Shown here piece by piece: positions 1 to 6,448 of a stretch of DNA of 6,542 nucleotides (within the stretch, counting starts at the first letter, position 1; every line of letters starts with the position of its first letter). The translations under genes were made by a program, and so were the position numbers. Source of the stretch: JBARCX01 sp049794535 (GTDB taxonomy: Bacteria; Pseudomonadota; Gammaproteobacteria; Xanthomonadales; Rhodanobacteraceae); NCBI GenBank assembly GCA_049794535.1, contig JBARCX010000125.1, forward strand, positions 1 to 6,542, read 5' to 3'. A model generated the notes under the pieces. It worked only from the letters and a program-made list of their open reading frames with translations, was not told where the DNA came from and did not search any database.

Positions 1-21
1 TCCCCTGCGAGCAGGGGAGGG
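1..21. repeat. Hairpin-forming intergenic repeat, left copy (possibly cut by the window edge)
   Basis: The arms TCCCCTG (1-7) and CAGGGGA (12-18) are exact reverse complements around the loop CGAG, followed by GGG. The nine bases TCCCCTGCG and the twelve bases AGCAGGGGAGGG recur at 6453-6461 and 6492-6503, so both ends of the window carry versions of one element. No T-tract follows, so this is not a classical intrinsic terminator. It could end the transcript of an unseen upstream gene or be a dispersed REP-like repeat. The copy may start before base 1. Confidence 0.6.
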
Positions 22-49
22 AGCCGAATAGCTCGCATAGCTTAGCTGC

Positions 50-88
50 GGCGCTAATCAAGTAAGCACTAGCTTTCACAGTAGCGCC
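50..88. promoter_or_regulatory. Inverted repeat upstream of the sigma factor gene (operator or RNA stem candidate)
   Basis: GGCGCTA (50-56) and TAGCGCC (82-88) are perfect 7-base reverse complements. Between them AAGC (64-67) and GCTT (72-75) can form a smaller inner stem with loop ACTA. TTAGC (42-46) can compete by pairing with GCTAA (53-57). The element lies 112 nt upstream of the start codon. It could be a protein-binding site, a structured leader, or remains of an upstream terminator, since a short T-run follows at 96-99. Its function is unknown. Confidence 0.3.
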
Positions 89-188
89 TTGAAGATTTTG
101 GACAGACTCCAAACACCCACTTCATAAGCTCGTCATAACCACGCAATACGCTGCGCCCCTATCTGGCCTGCTTCGGCGAAGACGGTCG

Positions 189-195
189 AAGGAGG
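189..195 (+). promoter_or_regulatory. Strong Shine-Dalgarno site of the sigma factor gene
   Basis: AAGGAGG matches the 16S anti-SD core perfectly, with a short 4-nt gap to ATG 200. It fixes the start of the sigma factor gene and is the strongest ribosome-binding site in the window; the three downstream genes have weaker ones. Confidence 0.75.
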
Positions 196-199
196 CGGT

Positions 200-715
200 A
201 TGCTCGAAAAACACCGAACATGGTCGGCGTTGTTCGCGGAGAAGAGCGCTACGTTGAGTAGCTACTTTCTGCGCCGGGTAGCTCACCGATGGGATGCACA
301 GGATCTGGTGCAGGAGGTCTATCTGCGGCTCTTGCGCATCGATCCTGCCGATGCCGCGAATATTCGCAACCCCGAGGCTTATCTCTTTACCGTTGCCGCC
401 AACCTGATCAAGGAACATGCGGTGATGCGTCGGCAGCTTCCGCTCGGTAGCGACGGGCTGGAGGAGGTTCTCGAGCAATTCAGCACACCGTGCAGTGCCG
501 AAGCAGATATCGACAGTGAGCTGCGCCGCCAGCGGCTGGGTGCGCTGATCAAACGACTTTCGCCCAAGTGCAGGGCCGTACTGGTCATGCACTATCGCGA
601 TGAAATGTCGTATCGCGAAATTGCCGAGCGACTTTCGATCTCAACGAACATGGTGAAGAAATACATCGTGAAAGGATTGGCCGCATGCCGCCAGAGGATG
701 GCTCACTATGAATAA
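200..715 (+). CDS. FecI-type ECF RNA polymerase sigma factor
   Basis: Predicted 171-residue extracytoplasmic-function sigma factor, the usual length for the FecI group. Sigma region 2 spans about residues 12-78 and includes the core-binding segment DAQDLVQEVYLRLL (32-45) and NPEAYLFTVAANLIKEH (57-73), a wording typical of FecI-like factors. Region 4 spans about 110-165, with LSPKCRAVLVMHY (120-132) and the helix-turn-helix MSYREIAERLSISTNMVKKYI (136-156), which should read the -35 element. There is no region 1.1 or 3. A perfect SD site supports the start. The stop overlaps the FecR gene by 8 nt, implying coupled translation with its regulator. It acts in the cytoplasm and presumably directs core polymerase to the receptor promoter, perhaps within 1878-2007. 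The target is inferred from FecI systems; the stimulus is unknown. Confidence 0.93.
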   Translation: MLEKHRTWSALFAEKSATLSSYFLRRVAHRWDAQDLVQEVYLRLLRIDPADAANIRNPEAYLFTVAANLIKEHAVMRRQLPLGSDGLEEVLEQFSTPCSAEADIDSELRRQRLGALIKRLSPKCRAVLVMHYRDEMSYREIAERLSISTNMVKKYIVKGLAACRQRMAHYE

Positions 716-1877
716 ATTTCCGGGTTTTGAGGCGGGGCGGCATGCACGTCGCGTGAGTGAACAGGCTGCGTCCTGGTATCTCAATCAACACGACGAACCC
801 AGCGAACGCCAGCAGGCTGCCTTCCTCACGTGGTTGCATGCTTCACCCACGCATGTGGCCGAATACTTGGCCATTGCGCAGATGCACGGCGATCTCAAGG
901 CGGCGGCATCCATGGAGACCTTGACGACTGCCGAGTTGGTCGAGCGTGCACGGCACGAAAACGCTGTCGTGATGTTTCCGCATATCGTGGCCGATATGTC
1001 TGCCAAGGATGAGCCGCACACGGGCGAGGCTTTGCGTACTCAGGCTCGCCGCAAGCGGCACATGTTCGCGCGGATCGCTGCGACTGCTGCCCTGGTGGTC
1101 ATGGCCTTGCTGGGTGGCGTGTATTGGGAGCTGGCTGGAAAGGAAATCCATCAAAGCTATGCCGCTGGCCCCGATGCAGTACGCGAGGTGAGACTTCCTG
1201 ATGGAAGCCTGGTTCAGCTCGCACCGAACGGCATCATCGACACGCGTTTTGATCGCCACTACCGTCGTATCGAAGTGATTCGCGGTAATGCGCTGTTCGA
1301 TGTCGGCAAAGATCCTGCCCGGCCGATGCTCGTGAATGTGGGTGGCCATGTGCTACAGGACATCGGTACCGTTTTCGACGTCAATCGTGATGCAAGCGGC
1401 GACATGCTGACGGTGATAAGCGGTCGTGTGCGTGTCTGGAACGTGCCGCAGTCGGGAGCCGACAAGGTGCTGTTCGATAAGATCAGGGGCGATGTGAGCG
1501 CCCCTCAAAAGAGTAGCGGTGCCGTCGCGGATCTGACGGCCGGCGAGCAGATTCAATTGAAGGCATCCGCGGTGGGAGCGATCCAGACAGCGGCCATCGC
1601 GCAGATTACATCTTGGTTACCCGACGACATCCGTTTCCAGCACGAAATGGTTGGCGACGTCGCACGGCGCTTCAATGCCTACACCAGCACGCCGCTGGTG
1701 ATCGAAGACCCGCGTATCGCTGATATGCGCATCAGCGGTGTTTTTCACGCAAACAATCCACAGGCTTTTATCGCGTATCTGTTGACGATACCGGGTGTTC
1801 GTGTAATGCACGACCGTGATTGCGTGCGCATTGTCGCCTCGCAGACTCACGGCATAGCTAAGACCGAGAGACTGTAA
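708..1877 (+). CDS. FecR-family anti-sigma factor / sigma regulator, inner-membrane
   Basis: A 389-residue single-pass protein relaying a periplasmic signal to the sigma factor encoded just upstream. The cytoplasmic N-terminal FecR domain (DUF4880-like) covers about residues 17-62, with the typical A-S-W-Y-L and F-L-T-W-L-H-A-S-P-T-H-V pattern. A basic stretch (R110-R122, with R114-R115 as a twin arginine) precedes one membrane helix at about 123-142, giving a positive-inside, periplasmic C-terminus topology. The periplasmic FecR domain covers about 150-246, including RLPDGSLVQLAPN (162-174) and IGTVFDV (219-225). The last 70-80 residues (about 307-377) resemble an STN fold, the part that meets the receptor's signalling domain. 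A roughly 28-residue hydrophilic insertion (247-274) precedes the LTAGEQIQL strand. The start has AGAGGA at 693-698, 9 nt upstream. Family assignment is firm; whether it is a pure anti-sigma or also an activator cannot be read here. Confidence 0.92.
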   Translation: MNKFPGFEAGRHARRVSEQAASWYLNQHDEPSERQQAAFLTWLHASPTHVAEYLAIAQMHGDLKAAASMETLTTAELVERARHENAVVMFPHIVADMSAKDEPHTGEALRTQARRKRHMFARIAATAALVVMALLGGVYWELAGKEIHQSYAAGPDAVREVRLPDGSLVQLAPNGIIDTRFDRHYRRIEVIRGNALFDVGKDPARPMLVNVGGHVLQDIGTVFDVNRDASGDMLTVISGRVRVWNVPQSGADKVLFDKIRGDVSAPQKSSGAVADLTAGEQIQLKASAVGAIQTAAIAQITSWLPDDIRFQHEMVGDVARRFNAYTSTPLVIEDPRIADMRISGVFHANNPQAFIAYLLTIPGVRVMHDRDCVRIVASQTHGIAKTERL

Positions 1878-1893
1878 GAAAAAATTCATCGAA

Positions 1894-1928
1894 TAAGAGG
1901 TGCCCGATTCCGGCGCCGGGGACTCTTA
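1894..1928. promoter_or_regulatory. Imperfect stem-loop between fecR-like and receptor genes
   Basis: TAAGAG (1894-1899) pairs exactly with CTCTTA (1923-1928). Inside it CCCG (1903-1906) pairs with CGGG (1917-1920), with a small internal loop between the two stems. The apical part also contains the perfect palindrome CCGGCGCCGG (1910-1919). No U-run follows on the + strand, so this is unlikely to be a simple terminator. It could be an attenuator, an mRNA-processing or stability element, or a DNA operator. Confidence 0.45.
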
Positions 1929-1958
1929 GATGGGTAGCGGACAGTACACAGCGCATGA

Positions 1959-1968
1959 CACAGCTGTG
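1959..1968. promoter_or_regulatory. 10-bp palindrome upstream of the receptor gene (operator candidate)
   Basis: CACAGCTGTG is a perfect dyad 39 nt before ATG 2008. The symmetry does not extend outward (A on both sides). A dimeric regulator could bind it, but a 10-bp palindrome can also occur by chance. Confidence 0.2.
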
Positions 1969-2007
1969 ACTGCCCTTACGTCTATCTCATCAAAGGTCAC
2001 GCTTTAC

Positions 2008-4818
2008 ATGCGCAATCGTCTTGCCCTTCATATCGCTCTTGTGTTCGCCGGTAGCATGCCGTGGCTTGCGTCTGCCGACACACTCGCCGCGACACCACAC
2101 ACCGTGGCCATCGCCGCGATGCCGCTTGCGCAGGCCCTGGATCGTTTCGCGCATGAAACCGGTATGCAGATCGTCTATGGCTCGGAGATTGCGGACAGCC
2201 TGCGCAGTCAAGGCGCTTCAGGCGGTTTGTCGCCTGAGCACCAGTTGCAGCAATTGCTGAAAGGCACGGGGCTCACCTATCGCTTTATCACGCCGAACAC
2301 GGTGACGATCGTGCCGGGAAACGCGTCGTCGAGTGCGACTACGCCATCGACCGCTGCGGTAGCAACAGCCAGTAGCAACACACCCGACCTGAGCGGCGGT
2401 AATGCCCCACCTCCGAGCGATAGCAGGAACACCAAAGATCTCGACCAAGTAGTGGTCACGGCCCGTTCCGGTGTGGATGTACGTACAAAAGCGGAAACCA
2501 GCTACTCGATCACCACGATCGATGAAGACCGCTTGCGCATGCAGGCGCCTACCAGCGTCACGGAAGCGATGAAATCCGTGCCAGGATTTTGGGTGGAGTC
2601 TTCCGGCGGCGAAGCCAGCGGCAACATTCGTGCGCGCGGCATTCCGGTGGATGGCTACGGCTCGGTGAACCTGCTTGAAGACGGCATCCCGGTACAGCAC
2701 GACCCAGCGCTGGGCTATCTCAACGCGGATCAGGTTTTTCGTCTGGACGAAACCATCGATCGCATCGAAGTGGTACGCGGTGGTCCATCGTCGGTGTTCT
2801 ATTCCAATGCGCCGGCCGGTGCCATCAACTTCATCCCGCGCCAAGTCGGTGATTCGGCGGAAGGCCTCATCAAGTACACCGTTGGCAACTACAGCTTGAA
2901 CCGGCTGGATTTCTGGTACGGCACGCCGTTGAGCAATGGCTGGAAGCTTGCGGTAGGTGGCTTCTACCGCGTTGACGATGGCGTCCGCTCTCCCGGCTTT
3001 AACGCCGATGACGGTGGCCAGCTGCGCGCAACACTTTCGCGCACATTCGAGCACGGCGACATAAGCTTCGATGTGAAGCATATGGATGACAAGGTCGCAT
3101 TGGACCTGGGCATTCCGATGTATACGTCGGCTGACGGCGAGATTCGCGCGGTACCTGGTTTCAACGGCAATTACGGCACGCTGGCCGGGCCGGATACCCA
3201 GCACGTCATGATGCAGGAAGGCAACGGAAGCCTATATACCTTCAACAACGGTCTCGGTACGGATGTCCGGCGCACGCAGTACACGGTCAAGTTCAACTAC
3301 GACCTGGGCGATGACTGGAAGATCTCCGAGGGGCTGCGTTACAGCAGCACCGATACGCAGCGCAACGGCGTCTATCCCAACTCGGTGATGAGTGCGAATG
3401 CCTTTCTCGCACAAGCGCAGTCCCGGCTAACCACCTATTACCCGGGGGCGGCCGGCATGCAGTTGCAATATGTCGACACGCCGAACCAGACGTTCAACAA
3501 CGCCCATCAGAACGGCAACGGCCTGGTTATCGTCGGCGGTCTGCGTGGTATCACCATGCCGGTGAATGAGATCACCAGCGATACGCGGCTTATGCGCAAG
3601 TTCGAGTTGGGCGATCAAACCCATGACGTGACGTTTGGCTACTACTACGCACACTTCAACCAGGGTTTCGACCGTTACTCCTCCAGCGTGCTGCTCGATG
3701 CATCGAACAATGCCCATCTGCTGAATCTCGTTGCCGTAAACGCCGCCGGCGCACCGATCGGCATGCTTACCAACAACGGTATTTACAGTTACGGCTACGA
3801 GTGGGCACACGCGAGTGGTTCGTCGACCACCAACGCGGCCTACCTCTCCGACGAGTGGCAGGTCACGGACAAATTACGTATTGACGGTGGTGTGCGCTGG
3901 GAAACGGTGGACACGCGGGGCTGGACCGAAAACCCGATGACGGTGAATCTTGGTACTCCCACGACATCACAGATACTCACTGGCAGTGGCCAGTTCGTGA
4001 GTTACGACCACAGCTTCGACAAGTTGGGATGGACCTTAGGCGCGAACTATCAATTCAGCGACCATCAGGGTGTCTTCGCGCGATACACCTCGACCTTCCG
4101 CCTGCCGAATCTAAGTACGTACATCACTACGCCAAACGCGACACCGGTCACGCAGACCATGATCCTGCCGGAGGCAGGCTACAAGTTCAGCAATCGCTAT
4201 ATCGACACGTATGCAACGGTGTTCTACACGAAGTACAACAACGTCGGCTTCAGTAACTATGTCTTCAACCTGGCGACGGGTGTTTCCACACCGCAGACCG
4301 GTTATGCCAACACCGAGACCTATGGTCTGGAGTTGGAAGGTACGGTCTTCCCCTCGCAGCTGTTCGATCTGCAATACAACGCCACGCTGGAAGATCCGAA
4401 GTACAAGGGCTTGCGCTATACGGTGATCCAGGCCGGTGCACCGGTACTGCTCGACTATGAAGATAACCAGCTGATTCGTGTACCCAAGGTCAGCTTTCGC
4501 ATCGTGCCTGGCCTGAATCTGTTGAACGGCAAGCTGCGTCTGCAGATGTCTTACGAGTACGAAGGCAAACGCTACGCGGATACCGCCAACTCGGTGGTGT
4601 TGCCGCAGTACCACACCATCAACGCCAGCGCCCGTTATCAGGCAACACCGGATCTTTCGTTCTTTCTCTACGCGGACAACATCAACAATTCGCTGGGGCT
4701 GACCGAGGGCAATCCGCGTTCCGGTGAGCTTGCCAGCAGCGATGCGGGTGCAAACACGTTCATTGCACGTCCCCTGATTGGTCGCTCGTTCCGGGCTGCC
4801 GTTATGTATCGATTCTGA
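2008..4818 (+). CDS. TonB-dependent outer-membrane receptor with N-terminal STN signalling domain (transducer)
   Basis: A 936-residue ligand-gated outer-membrane transporter powered by TonB/ExbBD. Starting at 2008, MRNRLALHIALVFAG gives a standard signal peptide with likely cleavage at ASA|D (23/24). The STN domain (about 31-103) is the periplasmic module that contacts FecR and marks a signalling transducer rather than a plain transporter. A Ser/Thr/Ala/Asn/Pro-rich linker (104-142) leads to the TonB box DQVVVTA (146-152). The plug covers about 160-280, with DRIEVVRGGPSSVFY (251-265) and AGAINFIPR (270-278). The rest is a beta-barrel of alternating aromatic strands ending in the classical C-terminal Phe (AAVMYRF), recognised by the BAM machinery. 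No frameshift is visible and the length is normal for the class. The same frame is open from ATG 1930, which would add 26 residues before the signal peptide; 2008 is preferred because it begins exactly at the basic n-region. The ligand is unknown: siderophore is the family default, but nothing here proves it. Confidence 0.93.
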   Translation: MRNRLALHIALVFAGSMPWLASADTLAATPHTVAIAAMPLAQALDRFAHETGMQIVYGSEIADSLRSQGASGGLSPEHQLQQLLKGTGLTYRFITPNTVTIVPGNASSSATTPSTAAVATASSNTPDLSGGNAPPPSDSRNTKDLDQVVVTARSGVDVRTKAETSYSITTIDEDRLRMQAPTSVTEAMKSVPGFWVESSGGEASGNIRARGIPVDGYGSVNLLEDGIPVQHDPALGYLNADQVFRLDETIDRIEVVRGGPSSVFYSNAPAGAINFIPRQVGDSAEGLIKYTVGNYSLNRLDFWYGTPLSNGWKLAVGGFYRVDDGVRSPGFNADDGGQLRATLSRTFEHGDISFDVKHMDDKVALDLGIPMYTSADGEIRAVPGFNGNYGTLAGPDTQHVMMQEGNGSLYTFNNGLGTDVRRTQYTVKFNYDLGDDWKISEGLRYSSTDTQRNGVYPNSVMSANAFLAQAQSRLTTYYPGAAGMQLQYVDTPNQTFNNAHQNGNGLVIVGGLRGITMPVNEITSDTRLMRKFELGDQTHDVTFGYYYAHFNQGFDRYSSSVLLDASNNAHLLNLVAVNAAGAPIGMLTNNGIYSYGYEWAHASGSSTTNAAYLSDEWQVTDKLRIDGGVRWETVDTRGWTENPMTVNLGTPTTSQILTGSGQFVSYDHSFDKLGWTLGANYQFSDHQGVFARYTSTFRLPNLSTYITTPNATPVTQTMILPEAGYKFSNRYIDTYATVFYTKYNNVGFSNYVFNLATGVSTPQTGYANTETYGLELEGTVFPSQLFDLQYNATLEDPKYKGLRYTVIQAGAPVLLDYEDNQLIRVPKVSFRIVPGLNLLNGKLRLQMSYEYEGKRYADTANSVVLPQYHTINASARYQATPDLSFFLYADNINNSLGLTEGNPRSGELASSDAGANTFIARPLIGRSFRAAVMYRF

Positions 4819-4825
4819 GAACGCG

Positions 4826-6400
4826 ATGACACAGGCCACGTCTGCTCTCACTCTTGCGCTGCGGCGCCGATCGCTCCGTGAACTGCTTGCCCATGCGCTG
4901 ATGGTGTTTGCGCTGACCACGACCAGCATGTTGGCCATGGCGCAGTCGACACCACCTGATCGCATGCTGCATGGCGAGCTCGATGGGCGAGACAACCGCA
5001 CCTACCGCAGTGTGCCGTTCCAGGTGCCCGCCGGCGTCACGCGCATAACGGTCGATTTCGAATACACCGGCAAGGAACAGCACACGACGATCGATCTCGG
5101 GCTGCTCGGCCCCGAGGGCTTTCGTGGGCAGGACGGTTTCCGTGGTTGGAGCGGTGGCAGCAAGCATGTCTTCACGGTATCGGCCACTGACGCAACGCCT
5201 TCGTTCTTGCCGGGGGCGATTCAGCCCGGACGCTGGACGCTTGTTCTCGGCATTCCAAACATCCGCAAGAGCGAGCACGCGAGCTACACCGCACGCGTCT
5301 GGTTTGCTCATGATGCGGCCACGGCCTGGGGCCCGGATGTTCTGAACCCACCGCTGCGCCCTGAGGCCGGCTGGTACCGTGGTGACCTGCACATGCACGG
5401 GGCGCATAGCGACGGCAGCTGCACCAGCCAGAGCGGGGCACAACGTGTTCCTTGCCCGCTATTTATGACCGTCAGCCAGGCCGCAAGTCGCGGATTGGAT
5501 TTCATTGCACTCAGCGATCACAACACCGTTTCGCAATCGAGCGATATTCGCGAGCTGCAACCGTACTTCGACCATCTGCTGTTGATCCCGGCGCGTGAGT
5601 TGACCACCTTCCAGGGGCACGCGAATTTATTTGGCACGGCGCAGCCAATCGATTTCCGCGTGGGAAGCAGCGCCGTGCCGGATTGGAATACGTTGCTGCA
5701 CAACGCAGTGGCATTGCACGGATTGATCTCGATCAATCATCCGATCCGCCCCAATGACGAGAGTTGCATGGGCTGCGGTTGGACACCCGAACAGCCGGTG
5801 GATATGCATCTCGTGCAGGCGATCGAAGCGGTCAACGGTCTGGATGCGATGATCCCGACGTTGTCCGGTATTCCGTTCTGGCAGGATCAGCTCAACAAAG
5901 GCTTTCGCCTTACTGCCGTCGGTGGCAGCGACAATCACGATGCCAAGTTAGCTTTGCCACTCCCGGGTGGTAGCAGTTTGATCGGAACACCAACCACAGT
6001 GGTGCACGCCAGCGAACTCTCCATGCCGGCCATTTTGGAGGGCATCCGCGCTGGCCATGTATTTATCGATGTGATGGGCACCCGCGACCGCATGCTCGAC
6101 GTTACGGCAAGCGTGGGCGATCACCGGGCTGATATGGGGGATGCGTTAGCCGCGCCTGCCGGAAGCACGGTACATATCACGGTCAACGTGGCGGCGCTGA
6201 CCGGCGCTCATATCGAAATGATCGCCGACGGCAAGGTCATACAGCCGAATGTCGATCTTGCGATACGCAGTGCACAACAGACGATGTCCTTCGACTGGCC
6301 AAGCGACGGCAAGTGGCACTGGATCCGCGCCAATGTGCGTGGGGCAAGTGGAGAACTGCTGATGGTGGGCAATCCCATTTACGTTAATGCGGGCTCTTAA
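4826..6400 (+). CDS. Exported PHP-fold metallohydrolase, CehA/McbA type
   Basis: A 524-residue predicted periplasmic metal-dependent hydrolase. An N-terminal signal peptide (1-39, cleavage likely AMA|Q) has an arginine-rich n-region (RRRSLREL, 14-21), a weak Tat-like candidate. Residues about 45-160 form a beta-rich domain resembling a PPC-like sandwich. The PHP catalytic domain follows with a complete ligand set: DLHMH (H189, H191) with HSDG (194-197), SDHN (230-233), ARELT (E258), GHANLFG (H265), INHP (H305) and GSDNHD (D369, H371). A C-terminal beta domain (about 425-524) closes the protein. The CehA/McbA family includes carbaryl hydrolases and many predicted phosphoesterases, so ester, carbamate or phosphoester cleavage is likely but the substrate is open. 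The mature protein has only four cysteines in two pairs (C199/C210, C314/C317). The start lies 7 nt after the receptor stop, with a weak GAGAA (4817-4821) as SD, indicating cotranscription and probable coupling. A 16-residue upstream extension to 4778 would overlap the receptor and spoil the signal peptide. Confidence 0.88.
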   Translation: MTQATSALTLALRRRSLRELLAHALMVFALTTTSMLAMAQSTPPDRMLHGELDGRDNRTYRSVPFQVPAGVTRITVDFEYTGKEQHTTIDLGLLGPEGFRGQDGFRGWSGGSKHVFTVSATDATPSFLPGAIQPGRWTLVLGIPNIRKSEHASYTARVWFAHDAATAWGPDVLNPPLRPEAGWYRGDLHMHGAHSDGSCTSQSGAQRVPCPLFMTVSQAASRGLDFIALSDHNTVSQSSDIRELQPYFDHLLLIPARELTTFQGHANLFGTAQPIDFRVGSSAVPDWNTLLHNAVALHGLISINHPIRPNDESCMGCGWTPEQPVDMHLVQAIEAVNGLDAMIPTLSGIPFWQDQLNKGFRLTAVGGSDNHDAKLALPLPGGSSLIGTPTTVVHASELSMPAILEGIRAGHVFIDVMGTRDRMLDVTASVGDHRADMGDALAAPAGSTVHITVNVAALTGAHIEMIADGKVIQPNVDLAIRSAQQTMSFDWPSDGKWHWIRANVRGASGELLMVGNPIYVNAGS

Positions 6401-6448
6401 AGCCTGCTCAAAGTTCTCCCTACCAACTTGTGCATCACGCGACGCAAC

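Larger units (their letters stand above)
22..199 (+). promoter_or_regulatory. Upstream region of the sigma-factor operon, no gene
   Basis: I see no credible coding frame here. As the only sizeable gap before the first gene, it should hold the operon promoter. No convincing -35/-10 pair can be named: the best sigma70-like fit is TTGGAC (98-103) with CATAAG (123-128), but the 19-nt spacer is too long to trust. No Fur-box-like sequence is visible. The stretch is rich in TAGC/GCTA words between 29 and 85 and has inverted repeats at 50-88 and 171-181 (CTTC-GGC-GAAG). The role as promoter is inferred from position. Confidence 0.45.
1878..2007 (+). promoter_or_regulatory. Leader/intergenic region before the receptor gene, likely sigma-factor target promoter
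   Basis: This 130-nt gap separates the sigma/FecR pair from the receptor. In FecI systems the factor transcribes the receptor gene from a promoter placed here, so this is the best place for the target site. The sequence holds an A6 tract (1879-1884), a hairpin (1894-1928), a 10-bp palindrome (1959-1968) and an AAAGG ribosome-binding site at 1992-1996, 11 nt before ATG 2008. I could not match -35/-10 elements to a known ECF consensus and saw no Fur box. From base 1930 the region is also open in the receptor frame (see the receptor entry). Confidence 0.5.

Noticed and set aside
89..128. Sigma70-like promoter (TTGAAG or TTGGAC with CATAAG)
   Set aside because: Spacers and -10 matches are poor, so no promoter coordinates can be claimed.
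171..181. CTTCGGCGAAG stem as a ribosome-site regulator
   Set aside because: Only 4 bp with a 3-nt loop and it does not cover the SD at 189-195; too weak to report as a feature.
1878..2007. Fur box or known ECF (FecI/PvdS-like) promoter
   Set aside because: No stretch resembles the GATAATGATAATC Fur pattern or a convincing -35/-10 pair; the A6 tract alone is not enough.
2218..3204. Long minus-strand open frame (328 codons)
   Set aside because: It lies wholly inside the receptor gene, shows no recognisable domain or signal, and is rich in Arg/His/Val as expected for antisense of a GC-rich gene.
4778..4825. Upstream in-frame start for the hydrolase
   Set aside because: It would overlap the receptor's last codons by about 40 nt and add 16 residues ahead of an already complete signal peptide.
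4111..5001. Minus-strand open frame of 296 codons spanning the receptor end and hydrolase start
   Set aside because: It crosses two well-supported genes on the other strand and has no family features; a shadow frame.
4802..5443. Minus-strand open frame of 213 codons
   Set aside because: Antisense to the hydrolase with no recognisable protein features.
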